Origin: Oscillospiraceae bacterium
GTDB taxonomy: Bacteria > Bacillota > Clostridia > Oscillospirales > Oscillospiraceae
Assembly (NCBI GenBank): GCA_910575265.1
Contig: CAJTEA010000010.1
Location: 1-64,000, forward strand
Length of the DNA stretch: 64,000 bases
Direction of reading: 5' to 3'
The notes below the pieces were generated by a model. It made no database searches. It was not told where the DNA came from and worked only from the letters and a program-made list of their open reading frames with translations. Position 1 is the stretch's first letter. Every line of letters starts with the position of its first letter. Below, piece after piece: positions 57,181-64,000 of this stretch. Made by a program: the position numbers and the translations under genes.

Positions 57181-57996
57181 TTGTTTACATTCACCACCTT
57201 TGCCAGCGGCTCTTTGGGCAACGCCGCTCTGGTGTCCTGTGGAGATACCCACATCCTGCTGGACGCGGGCATCTCCGCCAAACGGATCACCGCCGGGCTC
57301 GCGGAGCTGGGGGTCAAGCCCTGGCAGCTGTCCGCCATTCTGCTTACCCATGAGCATAGCGACCATGTGTCCGGTTTGCGGGTGCTGACCAAAAAAGCGG
57401 GCGCCCCCATTTACGCCACCCGCGCCACCTGCTGGGAGTGGTACCGAAAAAACCGGTGCGACCAGGTAAAGGGCCTGTTTCAGCCCCAGGAGGCGGGGGC
57501 CGGGGTACGGATCGGGTCGCTGTGGGTGGAGTCCTTCCCCACCCCTCACGACGCGGCGGACAGCGTGGGCTGGTCTGTCGCCGGGGAGGGAAGCCGGATG
57601 GTCCTGTGTACCGACCTGGGCCATGTCACCGATGAGGTGCGCCGGGCGGTGGAGGGCTGTGACCTGCTGGTGTGCGAGGCCAATCACGACGAGGACTGGG
57701 TCCGTTCCGGCCCCTATCCCTACTACTTAAAGCGGCGCGTTTTGGGGGAGTACGGCCACCTGTCTAACGAGGCGGGGGCGGAGCTGGCCGCCTTCGCGGT
57801 GGAGCACGGGACAAAAACCGTGGTGCTGGCCCACCTGTCCCAGACGAACAATACCCCTGTCCGGGCCTATGAGACAGCGGCCCACCGCCTGCTGGCCATG
57901 GACTGCGACCCGGAGCGGGACATCTCCCTGACCGTAGCCCCCGCGAATACCCTAGGTCCTACCGTCTCCCTGGGAAAGGAGGCGGCGGCATGCTGA
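57181..57996 (+). CDS. WalJ/YycJ-like metallo-beta-lactamase-fold hydrolase
   Basis: 271 aa. Metal motif THEHSDHVSGL, then CTDLGH and a C-terminal LAHLSQTNN. It matches YycJ/WalJ, a 5'-3' DNA exonuclease-like protein linked to cell-wall and mismatch-repair processes. TTG start at 57181 with GAGGGAGAG upstream. Overlaps rlmH by 7 nt, a common pairing in Firmicutes. Confidence 0.88.
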   Translation: MFTFTTFASGSLGNAALVSCGDTHILLDAGISAKRITAGLAELGVKPWQLSAILLTHEHSDHVSGLRVLTKKAGAPIYATRATCWEWYRKNRCDQVKGLFQPQEAGAGVRIGSLWVESFPTPHDAADSVGWSVAGEGSRMVLCTDLGHVTDEVRRAVEGCDLLVCEANHDEDWVRSGPYPYYLKRRVLGEYGHLSNEAGAELAAFAVEHGTKTVVLAHLSQTNNTPVRAYETAAHRLLAMDCDPERDISLTVAPANTLGPTVSLGKEAAAC

Positions 57997-58469
57997 GCGT
58001 TTACCTCATCTGCGTGGGCAAGCTGAAAGAAAAATTTTATAAGGACGCCTGTGCCGAATATGTCAAGCGGCTTTCTTCCTACTGCAAGCTGACGGTGGTG
58101 GAGATTCCGGAGGTCAAGCTGTCCAAGTCCCCCACCTTGGGGGAGATCGCCAACGCCCTGGACAAGGAGGGGGACGCTATCCGGATCAAAATTCCCCCCA
58201 GCTCCCGGGTAGTGGCCCTGTGCGTCGAGGGCCGGATGCGCTCCAGCGAGGAGATGGCCCACATGATCCCATCCCAGGGGAGTCAGGACAAGCACCTGGT
58301 CTTTCTCATCGGCGGCAGCTACGGCCTCCATCCCTCCGTCAAGGCGGAGGCTCATATACAGCTCTCCATGTCCCCCATGACCTTCCCCCACCACCTGGCC
58401 CGGGTCATGCTGCTGGAACAGATTTATCGGGCGTTCAAAATCAACGAGGGGTCGTCTTACCATAAATGA
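57990..58469 (+). CDS. rlmH: 23S rRNA (pseudouridine1915-N3)-methyltransferase
   Basis: 159 aa SPOUT methyltransferase: IGGSYGLHPSV and the knot region LSMSPMTFPHHLARVMLLEQ ending INEGSSYHK, diagnostic of RlmH. It methylates pseudouridine 1915 in helix 69. ATG overlaps the upstream hydrolase gene, with GGAAAGGAGG before it. Confidence 0.95.
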   Translation: MLSVYLICVGKLKEKFYKDACAEYVKRLSSYCKLTVVEIPEVKLSKSPTLGEIANALDKEGDAIRIKIPPSSRVVALCVEGRMRSSEEMAHMIPSQGSQDKHLVFLIGGSYGLHPSVKAEAHIQLSMSPMTFPHHLARVMLLEQIYRAFKINEGSSYHK

Positions 58470-58500
58470 GAGCCTGACGCGGTTGCGTCAGGCTCCTTTT
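58470..58500 (+). terminator. Terminator of rlmH
   Basis: GAGCCTGACGC-GGTT-GCGTCAGGCTC then CTTTT. Confidence 0.88.
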
Positions 58501-58504
58501 CCTT

Positions 58505-58766
58505 TCAGCGGTCCAGCTCCCGCTGGAACAGGGGAATCAAATGCTCCTGGTGAAGCTGCTGGCACAGGGCAATCTCATTGTCCAAAAGCCGACGCGGCGC
58601 GTCCCGGCTGACCGGCTCCAGAAAGCGCTCCCCCGTCTTCTGTGGCGAACCAGCTGTGTGCCTCCACAGGGCCAAAGCACAGTTTTTTAAGAATGATCCG
58701 ACAGTCATTGACGAATGTTTCCTCTGGCGGGCAATGGAGCCAGGGACTGACCCAAAAATCGTTTAT
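58505..58766 (-). pseudogene. Decayed small gene with ATA start and frameshift
   Basis: One frame reads NDFWVSPWLHCPPEETFVND then CRIILKKLCFGPVEAHSWF and breaks after ATEDG at a run of five G (58634-58630, minus strand). The +1 frame continues ERFLEPVSRDAPRRLLDNEI to a stop at 58505. Joined, they give a plausible protein of about 87 residues. At the expected start there is ATA instead of ATG, 5 nt after GGGGGTG. Two lesions suggest a pseudogene, although a sequencing error in the G run plus AUA initiation cannot be excluded. An ATG at 58708 gives only the second frame. Family not recognised. Confidence 0.6.
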
Positions 58767-58768
58767 GG

Positions 58769-59647
58769 CTACACCCCCGTCAAATCAAAGGGCGGCGTGT
58801 ACTCCTCCCTGGCGGAGGTCCGCTCCTGGGTGAAGCCGTTCAGGCCCAGATTGACCATATAGGTTTGGGCGGTGTGTATTTCGCTGGAGCGCAGGCGGCG
58901 GTTAAGCTCCGGGCAGGCGGACAGGTCCCCCCAGGGGGTGTACTGGCTCATGAGGGAGAAAAGCACCGTCCCCGGCGGGAACTCACCCGCCACCCAGTCC
59001 ATCACCGCCTTGGCCTGGGTAACCTGACCGGGGATGATAAGGTGGCGTATGATTGTACCACTTAATAACAGTCCGTTATGATCAAACCGGCAGGGACCGG
59101 TCTGGCGGACCATCTCCCGGATCGCCGCCTGGGCGGTTTCCGGGTAATCGGAGGCGGCGGAGTACCGCCGGGCGGTCTCTCCGTCCAGATACTTCAGGTC
59201 GGGAAGATAGACATCAACTTTTCCCTCCAGCGCCCGCAGGGTATCCGTTTTGTCATATCCACCCGTGTTGAATACAACAGGGACAGGAGGGCGCCAGCCC
59301 TCCAGCAGGGCGGCGAGCACGTGGGCGTAGTGGGTGGGGCTGACGAAGTTCAGGTTGTGGGCTCCTTGAGCGATCAGCTCTCCGCAGATTTCCCGCAGCC
59401 GGTCCAGAGTGACGGCGCGGCCAAAATCCTGACGGCTGATTTTTTCGTTCTGGCAGAACACACAGTCCAGGGGACAGCCGGAAAAAAAGATGGTTCCGGA
59501 GCCGCGGGTACCGGAAATCGGGGGTTCCTCCCAGTGGTGGAGCGCCGCCCGGGCCAGAATGGGAACGGAGGGCACGCGGCACCAGCCCTGTCCCTCTGTT
59601 TCAGTCCGCAGGGCTCCGCAGTTTCGGGGGCAGAGGGCGCATCTCAT
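58769..59647 (-). CDS. Pyruvate-formate-lyase-activase-like radical SAM protein
   Basis: 292 aa. N-terminal cysteine cluster (MRCALCPRNC), radical SAM motif FFSGCPLDCVFCQNEKIS (CxxxCxxC), then FVSPTHYAHVL, VFNTGGYDK and VDVYLPDLKYLDGETARRYS. This is the PflX/YfkAB-like activase family whose substrate is usually unknown. ATG at 59647 overlaps the mutY stop (ATGA), with GGGGAGG upstream. No glycyl-radical enzyme lies nearby. Confidence 0.86.
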   Translation of the reverse strand: MRCALCPRNCGALRTETEGQGWCRVPSVPILARAALHHWEEPPISGTRGSGTIFFSGCPLDCVFCQNEKISRQDFGRAVTLDRLREICGELIAQGAHNLNFVSPTHYAHVLAALLEGWRPPVPVVFNTGGYDKTDTLRALEGKVDVYLPDLKYLDGETARRYSAASDYPETAQAAIREMVRQTGPCRFDHNGLLLSGTIIRHLIIPGQVTQAKAVMDWVAGEFPPGTVLFSLMSQYTPWGDLSACPELNRRLRSSEIHTAQTYMVNLGLNGFTQERTSAREEYTPPFDLTGV

Positions 59648-60693
59648 ACAAACCTCCCCAGGCGGCCAGCCACCTGTTGGGCGAAGCTCTGAAAGGCGTT
59701 GGGAACGGCGTAGACATCCCGCAGGGCGTTCCGGTCCGCCCACACCCAGCCCTCCGGGAGCTCCGGGCCGGCCAGCTCTCCGGTCAGGGCGGTCATGCGC
59801 CACTCCACATGGCTGAATATGTGGATTCCGGTCCCCGCCCGCTCCAGGACGGGGGCGGACAGCCCCCACTGCCGGAGCCCGCCGCTTTCGCTGGCCAGCT
59901 CGTTGGGATACTCCCAAAGTCCGGCCAGCAGGCCCCGGTCCGGGCGGCGGCGCAGGGCCACGGCGTTTTGATAAAAGAGCAGGTAAACGGTTCTCGCCTC
60001 CACCCGGCGGGCCTTCTTTGCCGCTTTGACGGGCAGCTCCCCCGTCCGGCCCTCCTGAAAAGCCCGACAGAAGGCCGCCGCCGGACACGTTTCGCACAGG
60101 GGAGCGCCGTTGGGAAGGCAGACGGTGGCCCCCAGCTCCATCAGCGCTTGATTGAAGTCCCCCGGCGCGTCCAGGGGGATCACCTCCGCCAGGGCCTGGG
60201 TCACCCTCTTTTTCATGGCGGGGGTGGAGATATCCCCGCTGTCCCCGGTGATTCGGGCGGTGACCCGGAGGACATTGCCGTCCACCGCCGGGACGGGCAG
60301 GCAAAAGGCGATGGAGGCGACCGCCCCGGCGGTATAATCCCCCACCCCGGCCAGAGCCCGGATATCTTCATAAGTATTTGGGAATATTCCACCGTGACGC
60401 TCCATGATCTGAATTGCCGCTTTTCGCAGGTTTCTGGCCCGGCTGTAGTAGCCCAGGCCCTGCCACAGCTTCATCAGGACGTCGGGGGGCAGGGCGGCGA
60501 GATCGGCCACCGTGGGGGCGGCCTCCAGAAACCGGCGGTAGTACTCCAGCACCGCCGCCACACGGGTCTGCTGGAGCATGATTTCAGACACCCAGATATG
60601 ATAGGGACTGGGATCGCCGCGCCAGGGCAGCCCGCGGGCGTTTTCCCGGTACCACATCAGCAGGGGGATGGGAAGCTGCTGTAATTCGTCCAA
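59644..60693 (-). CDS. mutY: Adenine DNA glycosylase
   Basis: 349 aa. HhH-GPD domain (LPWRGDPSPYHIWVSEIMLQQT; helix-hairpin-helix LAGVGDYTAGAVASIAF with the catalytic Asp in VDGNV), a [4Fe-4S] cluster with C-x7-C-x2-C-x5-C (CLPNGAPLCETCPAAAFC), and a C-terminal NUDIX-like domain that recognises 8-oxoguanine. It removes A opposite 8-oxoG. TTG at 60693 is preferred since GAGAGGAG lies 7 nt upstream; the longer frame from 60744 would contain the promoter. Coupled to the radical SAM gene. Confidence 0.93.
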   Translation of the reverse strand: MDELQQLPIPLLMWYRENARGLPWRGDPSPYHIWVSEIMLQQTRVAAVLEYYRRFLEAAPTVADLAALPPDVLMKLWQGLGYYSRARNLRKAAIQIMERHGGIFPNTYEDIRALAGVGDYTAGAVASIAFCLPVPAVDGNVLRVTARITGDSGDISTPAMKKRVTQALAEVIPLDAPGDFNQALMELGATVCLPNGAPLCETCPAAAFCRAFQEGRTGELPVKAAKKARRVEARTVYLLFYQNAVALRRRPDRGLLAGLWEYPNELASESGGLRQWGLSAPVLERAGTGIHIFSHVEWRMTALTGELAGPELPEGWVWADRNALRDVYAVPNAFQSFAQQVAGRLGRFV

Positions 60694-60726
60694 GGCCAGG
60701 CTCCTCTCACTGTAAATAGCCCTATC

Positions 60727-60755
60727 ATCATACAACGTTTCCAAAGAGATTGCAA
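60727..60755 (-). promoter_or_regulatory. Promoter of mutY
   Basis: Minus strand TTGCAA (60755-60750), 17-bp spacer, TATGAT (60732-60727). Confidence 0.65.
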
Positions 60756-60963
60756 CTGATTGGGAGACGCTCGAAAGGATAACAAAATACTAATGAGAAG
60801 CATAATGGATTTGGGGATGGCATTTCCGGGCGAGGAGTGGTAAAGTCTTTGACAGAGCAAAGGTTAAAAATTTAACGAGGAACCGGCTGCCGCTCTTGTC
60901 GGAGACACGGTGAATTTTCAATCTTTGATCTCATCATTCCTTTTTCATCCATCCTTCCAGATC

Positions 60964-61002
60964 ACCAAACAGGGACACCCCAACGGGGTGTCCCTGTTTG
61001 GT
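60964..61002 (-). terminator. Strong hairpin after the minus-strand ribbon-helix-helix gene
   Basis: CCAAACAGGGACACCCC / GGGGTGTCCCTGTTTGG, 17-bp stem with a 3-nt loop. The rest of 60756-60963 shows no gene. Confidence 0.75.
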
Positions 61003-61023
61003 CTGTCCGCGGAAGCGGATGGC

Positions 61024-61194
61024 TTATTCAGTCATCCGTCTTTCATGTTTTTTCAGTAAATCCTCGACCGCCTCATCCAGCAATCTGGATTTTGGTATCC
61101 TGGTCCTCTGAGCCAGCAAATCAAGTTCCTTCGCCAGCTCGTTTTTCAACGAGGATGTAAACCTTGTCCGATTCACCAATATGGCTTCCGGCAT
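61024..61194 (-). CDS. Ribbon-helix-helix DNA-binding protein
   Basis: 56 aa. MPEAILVNRTRFTSSLKNEL then AKELDLLAQRTRIPKSRLLD: a beta strand plus two helices of the RHH/Arc fold, as in CopG-like repressors and antitoxins. AAGGTGG precedes ATG at 61194. No toxin gene is adjacent. It diverges from a second RHH gene at 61306, with two 17-bp direct repeats between them. Confidence 0.8.
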   Translation of the reverse strand: MPEAILVNRTRFTSSLKNELAKELDLLAQRTRIPKSRLLDEAVEDLLKKHERRMTE

Positions 61195-61218
61195 TTTTTG
61201 CACCACCTTGCACGCTTG

Positions 61219-61289
61219 TATGTCATATAGTGTATCGTTGAACGAATTAAAATACAAGGGGTTGCATTTTATGTCATATAGTGTATAAT
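61219..61289. promoter_or_regulatory. Divergent promoters with two 17-bp operator repeats
   Basis: TATGTCATATAGTGTAT occurs exactly at 61219-61235 and 61270-61286. The first covers the minus -10 TACACT (promoter TTGTAT-17-TACACT). The second covers the spacer and -10 of the plus promoter TTGCAT (61262-61267)-16-TATAAT (61284-61289). A shared regulator should act on both genes. Confidence 0.7.
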
Positions 61290-61305
61290 GATGCATAGAG
61301 GTGAT

Positions 61306-61449
61306 ATGATGAAAAAGATCGAAAAAAAGGTAACAGTGGGAATGACGCAGGAGCTTTACAACACGCTGAAGCGGCTGGCGGAGGAGGACTGCCGGTCGGT
61401 TCCCAGCTATGTCCGGCTGGTTCTGCGGGAGCATGTGGAACAAAAGTAG
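61306..61449 (+). CDS. Second small ribbon-helix-helix protein
   Basis: 47 aa (46 if the second ATG at 61309 is used). MMKKIEKKVTVGMTQELYNT then LKRLAEEDCRSVPSYVRLVL: the basic strand KKVTVGM and two helices fit the RHH fold (compare Arc/MetJ-like proteins). AGAGGTG lies 2-5 nt upstream. It shares its operator repeat with the divergent RHH gene. A hairpin follows at the stop codon. Confidence 0.72.
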   Translation: MMKKIEKKVTVGMTQELYNTLKRLAEEDCRSVPSYVRLVLREHVEQK

Positions 61450-61470
61450 CGGCGGGGCTTTCCCCGCCGC
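61449..61470 (+). terminator. Hairpin at the end of the plus-strand RHH gene
   Basis: GCGGCGGGG-CTTT-CCCCGCCGC begins at the last base of the stop; no U-tract. Confidence 0.6.
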
Positions 61471-61490
61471 TGGAATCGCGTAAGCGTTTG

Positions 61491-61886
61491 TCAGCAGCCT
61501 CTGCCGTGGCAGTGGCCATGACCATAGGAGACACTGGACACGCAGGTGCCGTCACAATAACCCGCCTCATGATGGGATCCGCAGTAGGTTACGCCGTCGT
61601 GGGTGTGGCGACCGGCCAGCTCGCAGCCCTCCGCCGTACACAAAGCCCGGCACGCTCCGTCGCAGACACCTGTTCCGTGAGCGTAGCCGCAATAAGTCAC
61701 GCCATCGTGGACATGGCGGCCGGCCAGCTCGCAGTCCTCATAGGCGCAGACGGTGACAGTGGTTTGCGCGGGGCGGCTGTAGTACCTCCAGCCTCCGTGA
61801 CAGCCGTGAGCGGACGCGGGCAGGATCAGCGCGGCGGCCATAAGGGCGCACACCAGGCCAGCGGCCAGACGGCTTGGCTTTTTCAT
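61491..61886 (-). CDS. Secreted Cys/His-rich tandem-repeat protein
   Basis: 131 aa. Signal peptide (KKPSRLAAGLVCALMAAALI ... ASA), then two 33-residue repeats sharing CELAGRH-x-HDGVTYCG and CDGxC, and a tail GHGHCHGRGC. Regular Cys and His spacing suggests metal binding or disulphide-linked small domains outside the cell. AAGGAG lies before ATG at 61886. Monocistronic. No family function known to me. Confidence 0.78.
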   Translation of the reverse strand: MKKPSRLAAGLVCALMAAALILPASAHGCHGGWRYYSRPAQTTVTVCAYEDCELAGRHVHDGVTYCGYAHGTGVCDGACRALCTAEGCELAGRHTHDGVTYCGSHHEAGYCDGTCVSSVSYGHGHCHGRGC

Positions 61887-62011
61887 AACCAACACTCCTT
61901 ATTGATTTGTTCCAAACAAAGTTTGGACTGTACCCTGATTCTATACCTTCCGCCGGGGAAAGGCAAGGCCGTTCGCGGAACAGTTAAAAATATTAAGCGG
62001 AGCCCAGTCCC

Positions 62012-62608
62012 TCACGATCCGTTAAACTTTCCCATCCCCCGGTCGATCCCCTCGGCCAGGACGCACTCAATGGCGTCGGCGGCCCGTTTGACGGCGGCGT
62101 CGATGGCTTTTTTGTCCTCGCCCACAAACTTGCCCAGCACCCAGTCGGCCAGATCATAGTCGGGGTGGGGCTTCTCCCCCACGCCCACCCGCAGGCGGGG
62201 AAACTGGTCGGTGCCCAGGTGCTGGATGATACTTTTCAGCCCGTTGTGCCCCCCGGCGGAGCCTTTTGCCCGGACGCGCAGCCGCCCCACCGCCAGGGCT
62301 GTGTCGTCAGACACCACCAACACATGGTCGGGGGGGATTTTATAAAAATCCGCCGCCGGGCGCACCGCCTCCCCGGACAGGTTCATATAGGTGATCGGCT
62401 TCATCACCAGCACCTTCTCCCGGTCGATGGTCAGGATATTGGTCAGCGCCTTGAATCTCAGCCGCTGGATGGGCTTATTCCGCCGCTCCGCCACCTCGTC
62501 GGCCACCATAAAGCCCACGTTGTGCCGGGTGTTCTCGTATTTGTCCCCCGGGTTGCCCAGGCAGACCAGCAGCCAGCTTACGCCGCTGGTATCGCGTTTC
62601 AAAAACAT
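62012..62608 (-). CDS. pth: Peptidyl-tRNA hydrolase
   Basis: 198 aa. LVCLGNPGDKYENTRHNVGF with catalytic His, KPITYMNLSGEAV, and SAGGHNGLKSI. It recycles peptidyl-tRNA. The N-terminal nine residues are extra compared with short forms. It follows prs by 51 nt, the common glmU-prs-pth order. GGAGGGAACG precedes the ATG. Confidence 0.95.
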   Translation of the reverse strand: MFLKRDTSGVSWLLVCLGNPGDKYENTRHNVGFMVADEVAERRNKPIQRLRFKALTNILTIDREKVLVMKPITYMNLSGEAVRPAADFYKIPPDHVLVVSDDTALAVGRLRVRAKGSAGGHNGLKSIIQHLGTDQFPRLRVGVGEKPHPDYDLADWVLGKFVGEDKKAIDAAVKRAADAIECVLAEGIDRGMGKFNGS

Positions 62609-62659
62609 ATCGTTCCCTCCACAGAAACAGGGCGGGCAACTGCCCGCCCCGGAATCGGA

Positions 62660-63643
62660 TCACAGGAATAGCGGAGATACAGAGGTCTCCATGTAGATGT
62701 GGCTGATCGCCTCGGCGAAGAGATGGGCCACGGAGATATAGCGGAGCTTGTCACAGTGGACATTGGGGCGGGCGGGGATGGTGTTCAGGAACACAACCTC
62801 GTCCAGAGCGCTGTCCTGAACGCGCTGAATGGCGGGTCCGGACAGCACGCCGTGGGAGGCGCAGGCGGTAACGGACTGAGCGCCGCCAATCTCCACCAGG
62901 GCCTTGGCGGCGTGGCACAGGGAGCCGCCGGTGTCCACCATGTCGTCCAGGAGGATGACCCGCTTGTCCTTCACGTCGCCGATGATATTCATCACCTCGG
63001 AGGAGTTGGCCTTCTGCCGCCGCTTGTCCACAATGGCCAGGGGCATGTTCAGCTTCTGGGCAAAGGTCCGGGCCCGGGCCACCGAGCCCACATCGGGGGA
63101 GACCACCATGGTGTTGTCCCGGTCATTTTTAAACTTTCGGTTGAAATAATCCACAAAAATAGGGGCGCCCAGCATATTGTCCACCGGGATGTCGAAAAAG
63201 CCCTGGATCTGGTTGGCGTGGAGGTCCATGGTCAGCACCCGGTCGGCGCCGGCGGTGGTGATCAGATTGGCCACCAGCTTGGCGGAGATGGGATCACGGG
63301 GCTTGGTTTTGCGGTCCTGCCGGGCGTAGCCGAAGTAGGGAATCACGGCGGTGATCCGTCCGGCGGAGGCCCGCTTCAGGGCGTCGATGATAATCAGCAG
63401 CTCCATCAGCGCGTCATTCACCGTACCCGGCTTGCCGTCCTTCTCAAAGGAGCAGGTGGACTGGACCACAAACACGTCCGAGCCCCGGACCGTCTCATAG
63501 ATGGAGGCGAAATTCTCCCCGTCAGAGAACGAGCCTACCTCCGAGTTGCCCAGCGGAATCCCCAGCTCCTTGCAGATGTCCCTGGCCAGCGCGGGGTTGG
63601 AATTGCCCGTGATGACTTTGATATCCTTGCCGTGTGCGATCAT
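62660..63643 (-). CDS. prs: Ribose-phosphate pyrophosphokinase
   Basis: 327 aa. VVQSTCS, IPYFGYARQDRK, LTMDLHANQIQGFFDIPVD and the PRPP loop VILLDDMVDTGGSL. It makes PRPP for purine, pyrimidine, His and Trp synthesis. ATG at 63643 is preferred because GGGAGG lies 10 nt upstream; the start at 63661 has none. Between glmU and pth in a minus-strand operon. Confidence 0.96.
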   Translation of the reverse strand: MIAHGKDIKVITGNSNPALARDICKELGIPLGNSEVGSFSDGENFASIYETVRGSDVFVVQSTCSFEKDGKPGTVNDALMELLIIIDALKRASAGRITAVIPYFGYARQDRKTKPRDPISAKLVANLITTAGADRVLTMDLHANQIQGFFDIPVDNMLGAPIFVDYFNRKFKNDRDNTMVVSPDVGSVARARTFAQKLNMPLAIVDKRRQKANSSEVMNIIGDVKDKRVILLDDMVDTGGSLCHAAKALVEIGGAQSVTACASHGVLSGPAIQRVQDSALDEVVFLNTIPARPNVHCDKLRYISVAHLFAEAISHIYMETSVSPLFL

Positions 63644-63728
63644 TTGTTTACATCCTCCCATTTTTTATCCGGCGCTCCGGCCGGCTCTCTCTTGTAATAC
63701 CTGTTTTATTATTCTGTGAGGCAAGTCC

Positions 63729-64000
63729 TCACAGCTTCCCCTTTTTCTTCCGGTTTTCCGCCGCCCAGTCCGGCTTGACCTCCTGCCGGGTCCGGCCAAT
63801 GGCCATGGCGTCCTCCGGGATATCCTCCGTTACCGTGGTACCCGCGGCGATAAAGGCCCCGTCCCCCACCGCGACCGGGGGGACAAAGTTGGTGTTGCAG
63901 CCCACAAACACATGACTTCCGATGGTGGTGCGGTGCTTCTGGAAGCCGTCGTAGTTGCAGGTGACGGTGCCGCAGCCGAAGTTGCAGTCCTCGCCCACAT
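63729..64000 (-). CDS. glmU: GlmU C-terminal part (runs off the window)
   Basis: The 3' end of bifunctional N-acetylglucosamine-1-phosphate uridylyltransferase / glucosamine-1-phosphate acetyltransferase. The visible 89 residues are left-handed beta-helix: CGTVTCNYDGFQKHRTTIG, HVFVGCNTNFVPPVAVGDG, AAGTTVTEDIPEDAMAIGR, the end of the acetyltransferase domain. The N-terminal part lies beyond position 64000. Order glmU-prs-pth is typical. Confidence 0.92.
   Translation of the reverse strand, partial: VGEDCNFGCGTVTCNYDGFQKHRTTIGSHVFVGCNTNFVPPVAVGDGAFIAAGTTVTEDIPEDAMAIGRTRQEVKPDWAAENRKKKGKL

Overview
The window looks like part of a Gram-positive, spore-forming gut anaerobe of the Oscillospiraceae/Ruminococcaceae type (Flavonifractor, Lawsonibacter or Intestinimonas-like; inferred, not proven). 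Support: high G+C chromosome with C/G-ending codons, AGGAGG-type ribosome binding sites, sporulation genes spoIID and spoIIE, RNase J and RNase Y, an SLH-domain surface protein, WG-repeat and copper-amine-oxidase-like surface domains, and GTG/TTG starts. No rRNA, tRNA or CRISPR array was seen.

Region 1 (1-6.1 kb) is a lower-G+C block carrying a vanG-type glycopeptide-resistance operon on the minus strand: vanR, vanS, D-Ala:D-Ser ligase, VanXY peptidase, a serine-acetyltransferase-like hexapeptide protein and a soluble VanT-like racemase. A tnpV gene and strong palindromes flank it, so it is probably an acquired island. A relic copy of the 3' end of the ligase gene sits between vanXY and the acyltransferase. 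Region 2 (6.1-15.2 kb) is transport: a four-gene ABC exporter operon with a zinc-ribbon membrane protein, a BceAB-type peptide-resistance ABC transporter without a neighbouring two-component system, and a MATE exporter.

Region 3 (15.2-27.5 kb) is mostly housekeeping and carbon metabolism: an AT-rich XRE regulator, gapA, an unusual soluble histidine kinase, the rpsF-ssb-rpsR operon, rpoN, a fructokinase-amylosucrase pair, a gntR-pyrB-tfoX_C operon in which PyrB carries a PyrI-like zinc ribbon, and a voltage-gated-type potassium channel. Region 4 (27.5-47.1 kb) holds a WG-repeat surface protein behind a structured leader, RNase J, a nucleotidyltransferase fused to a degenerate phosphohexomutase, a WYL regulator, an NfeD-SPFH pair, a compact divergent XRE switch, RNase Y, SpoIID, a FakA-like kinase with Asp23, and SpoIIE.

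Region 5 (47.1-64 kb) is dominated by a 1946-residue SLH surface protein, followed by hemW, murA, a WalJ-like hydrolase with rlmH, a decayed small gene, an activase-like radical SAM gene coupled to mutY, two divergent ribbon-helix-helix genes sharing a 17-bp operator repeat, a secreted Cys/His-rich repeat protein, pth, prs and the 3' end of glmU. The clearest new observations are the ligase relic and unusual gene set of the van island, the PyrB-zinc-ribbon fusion, the dead mutase half, the codon-usage step inside the SLH gene, the two miniature divergent regulatory switches, and several structured leaders or mini-RNAs.
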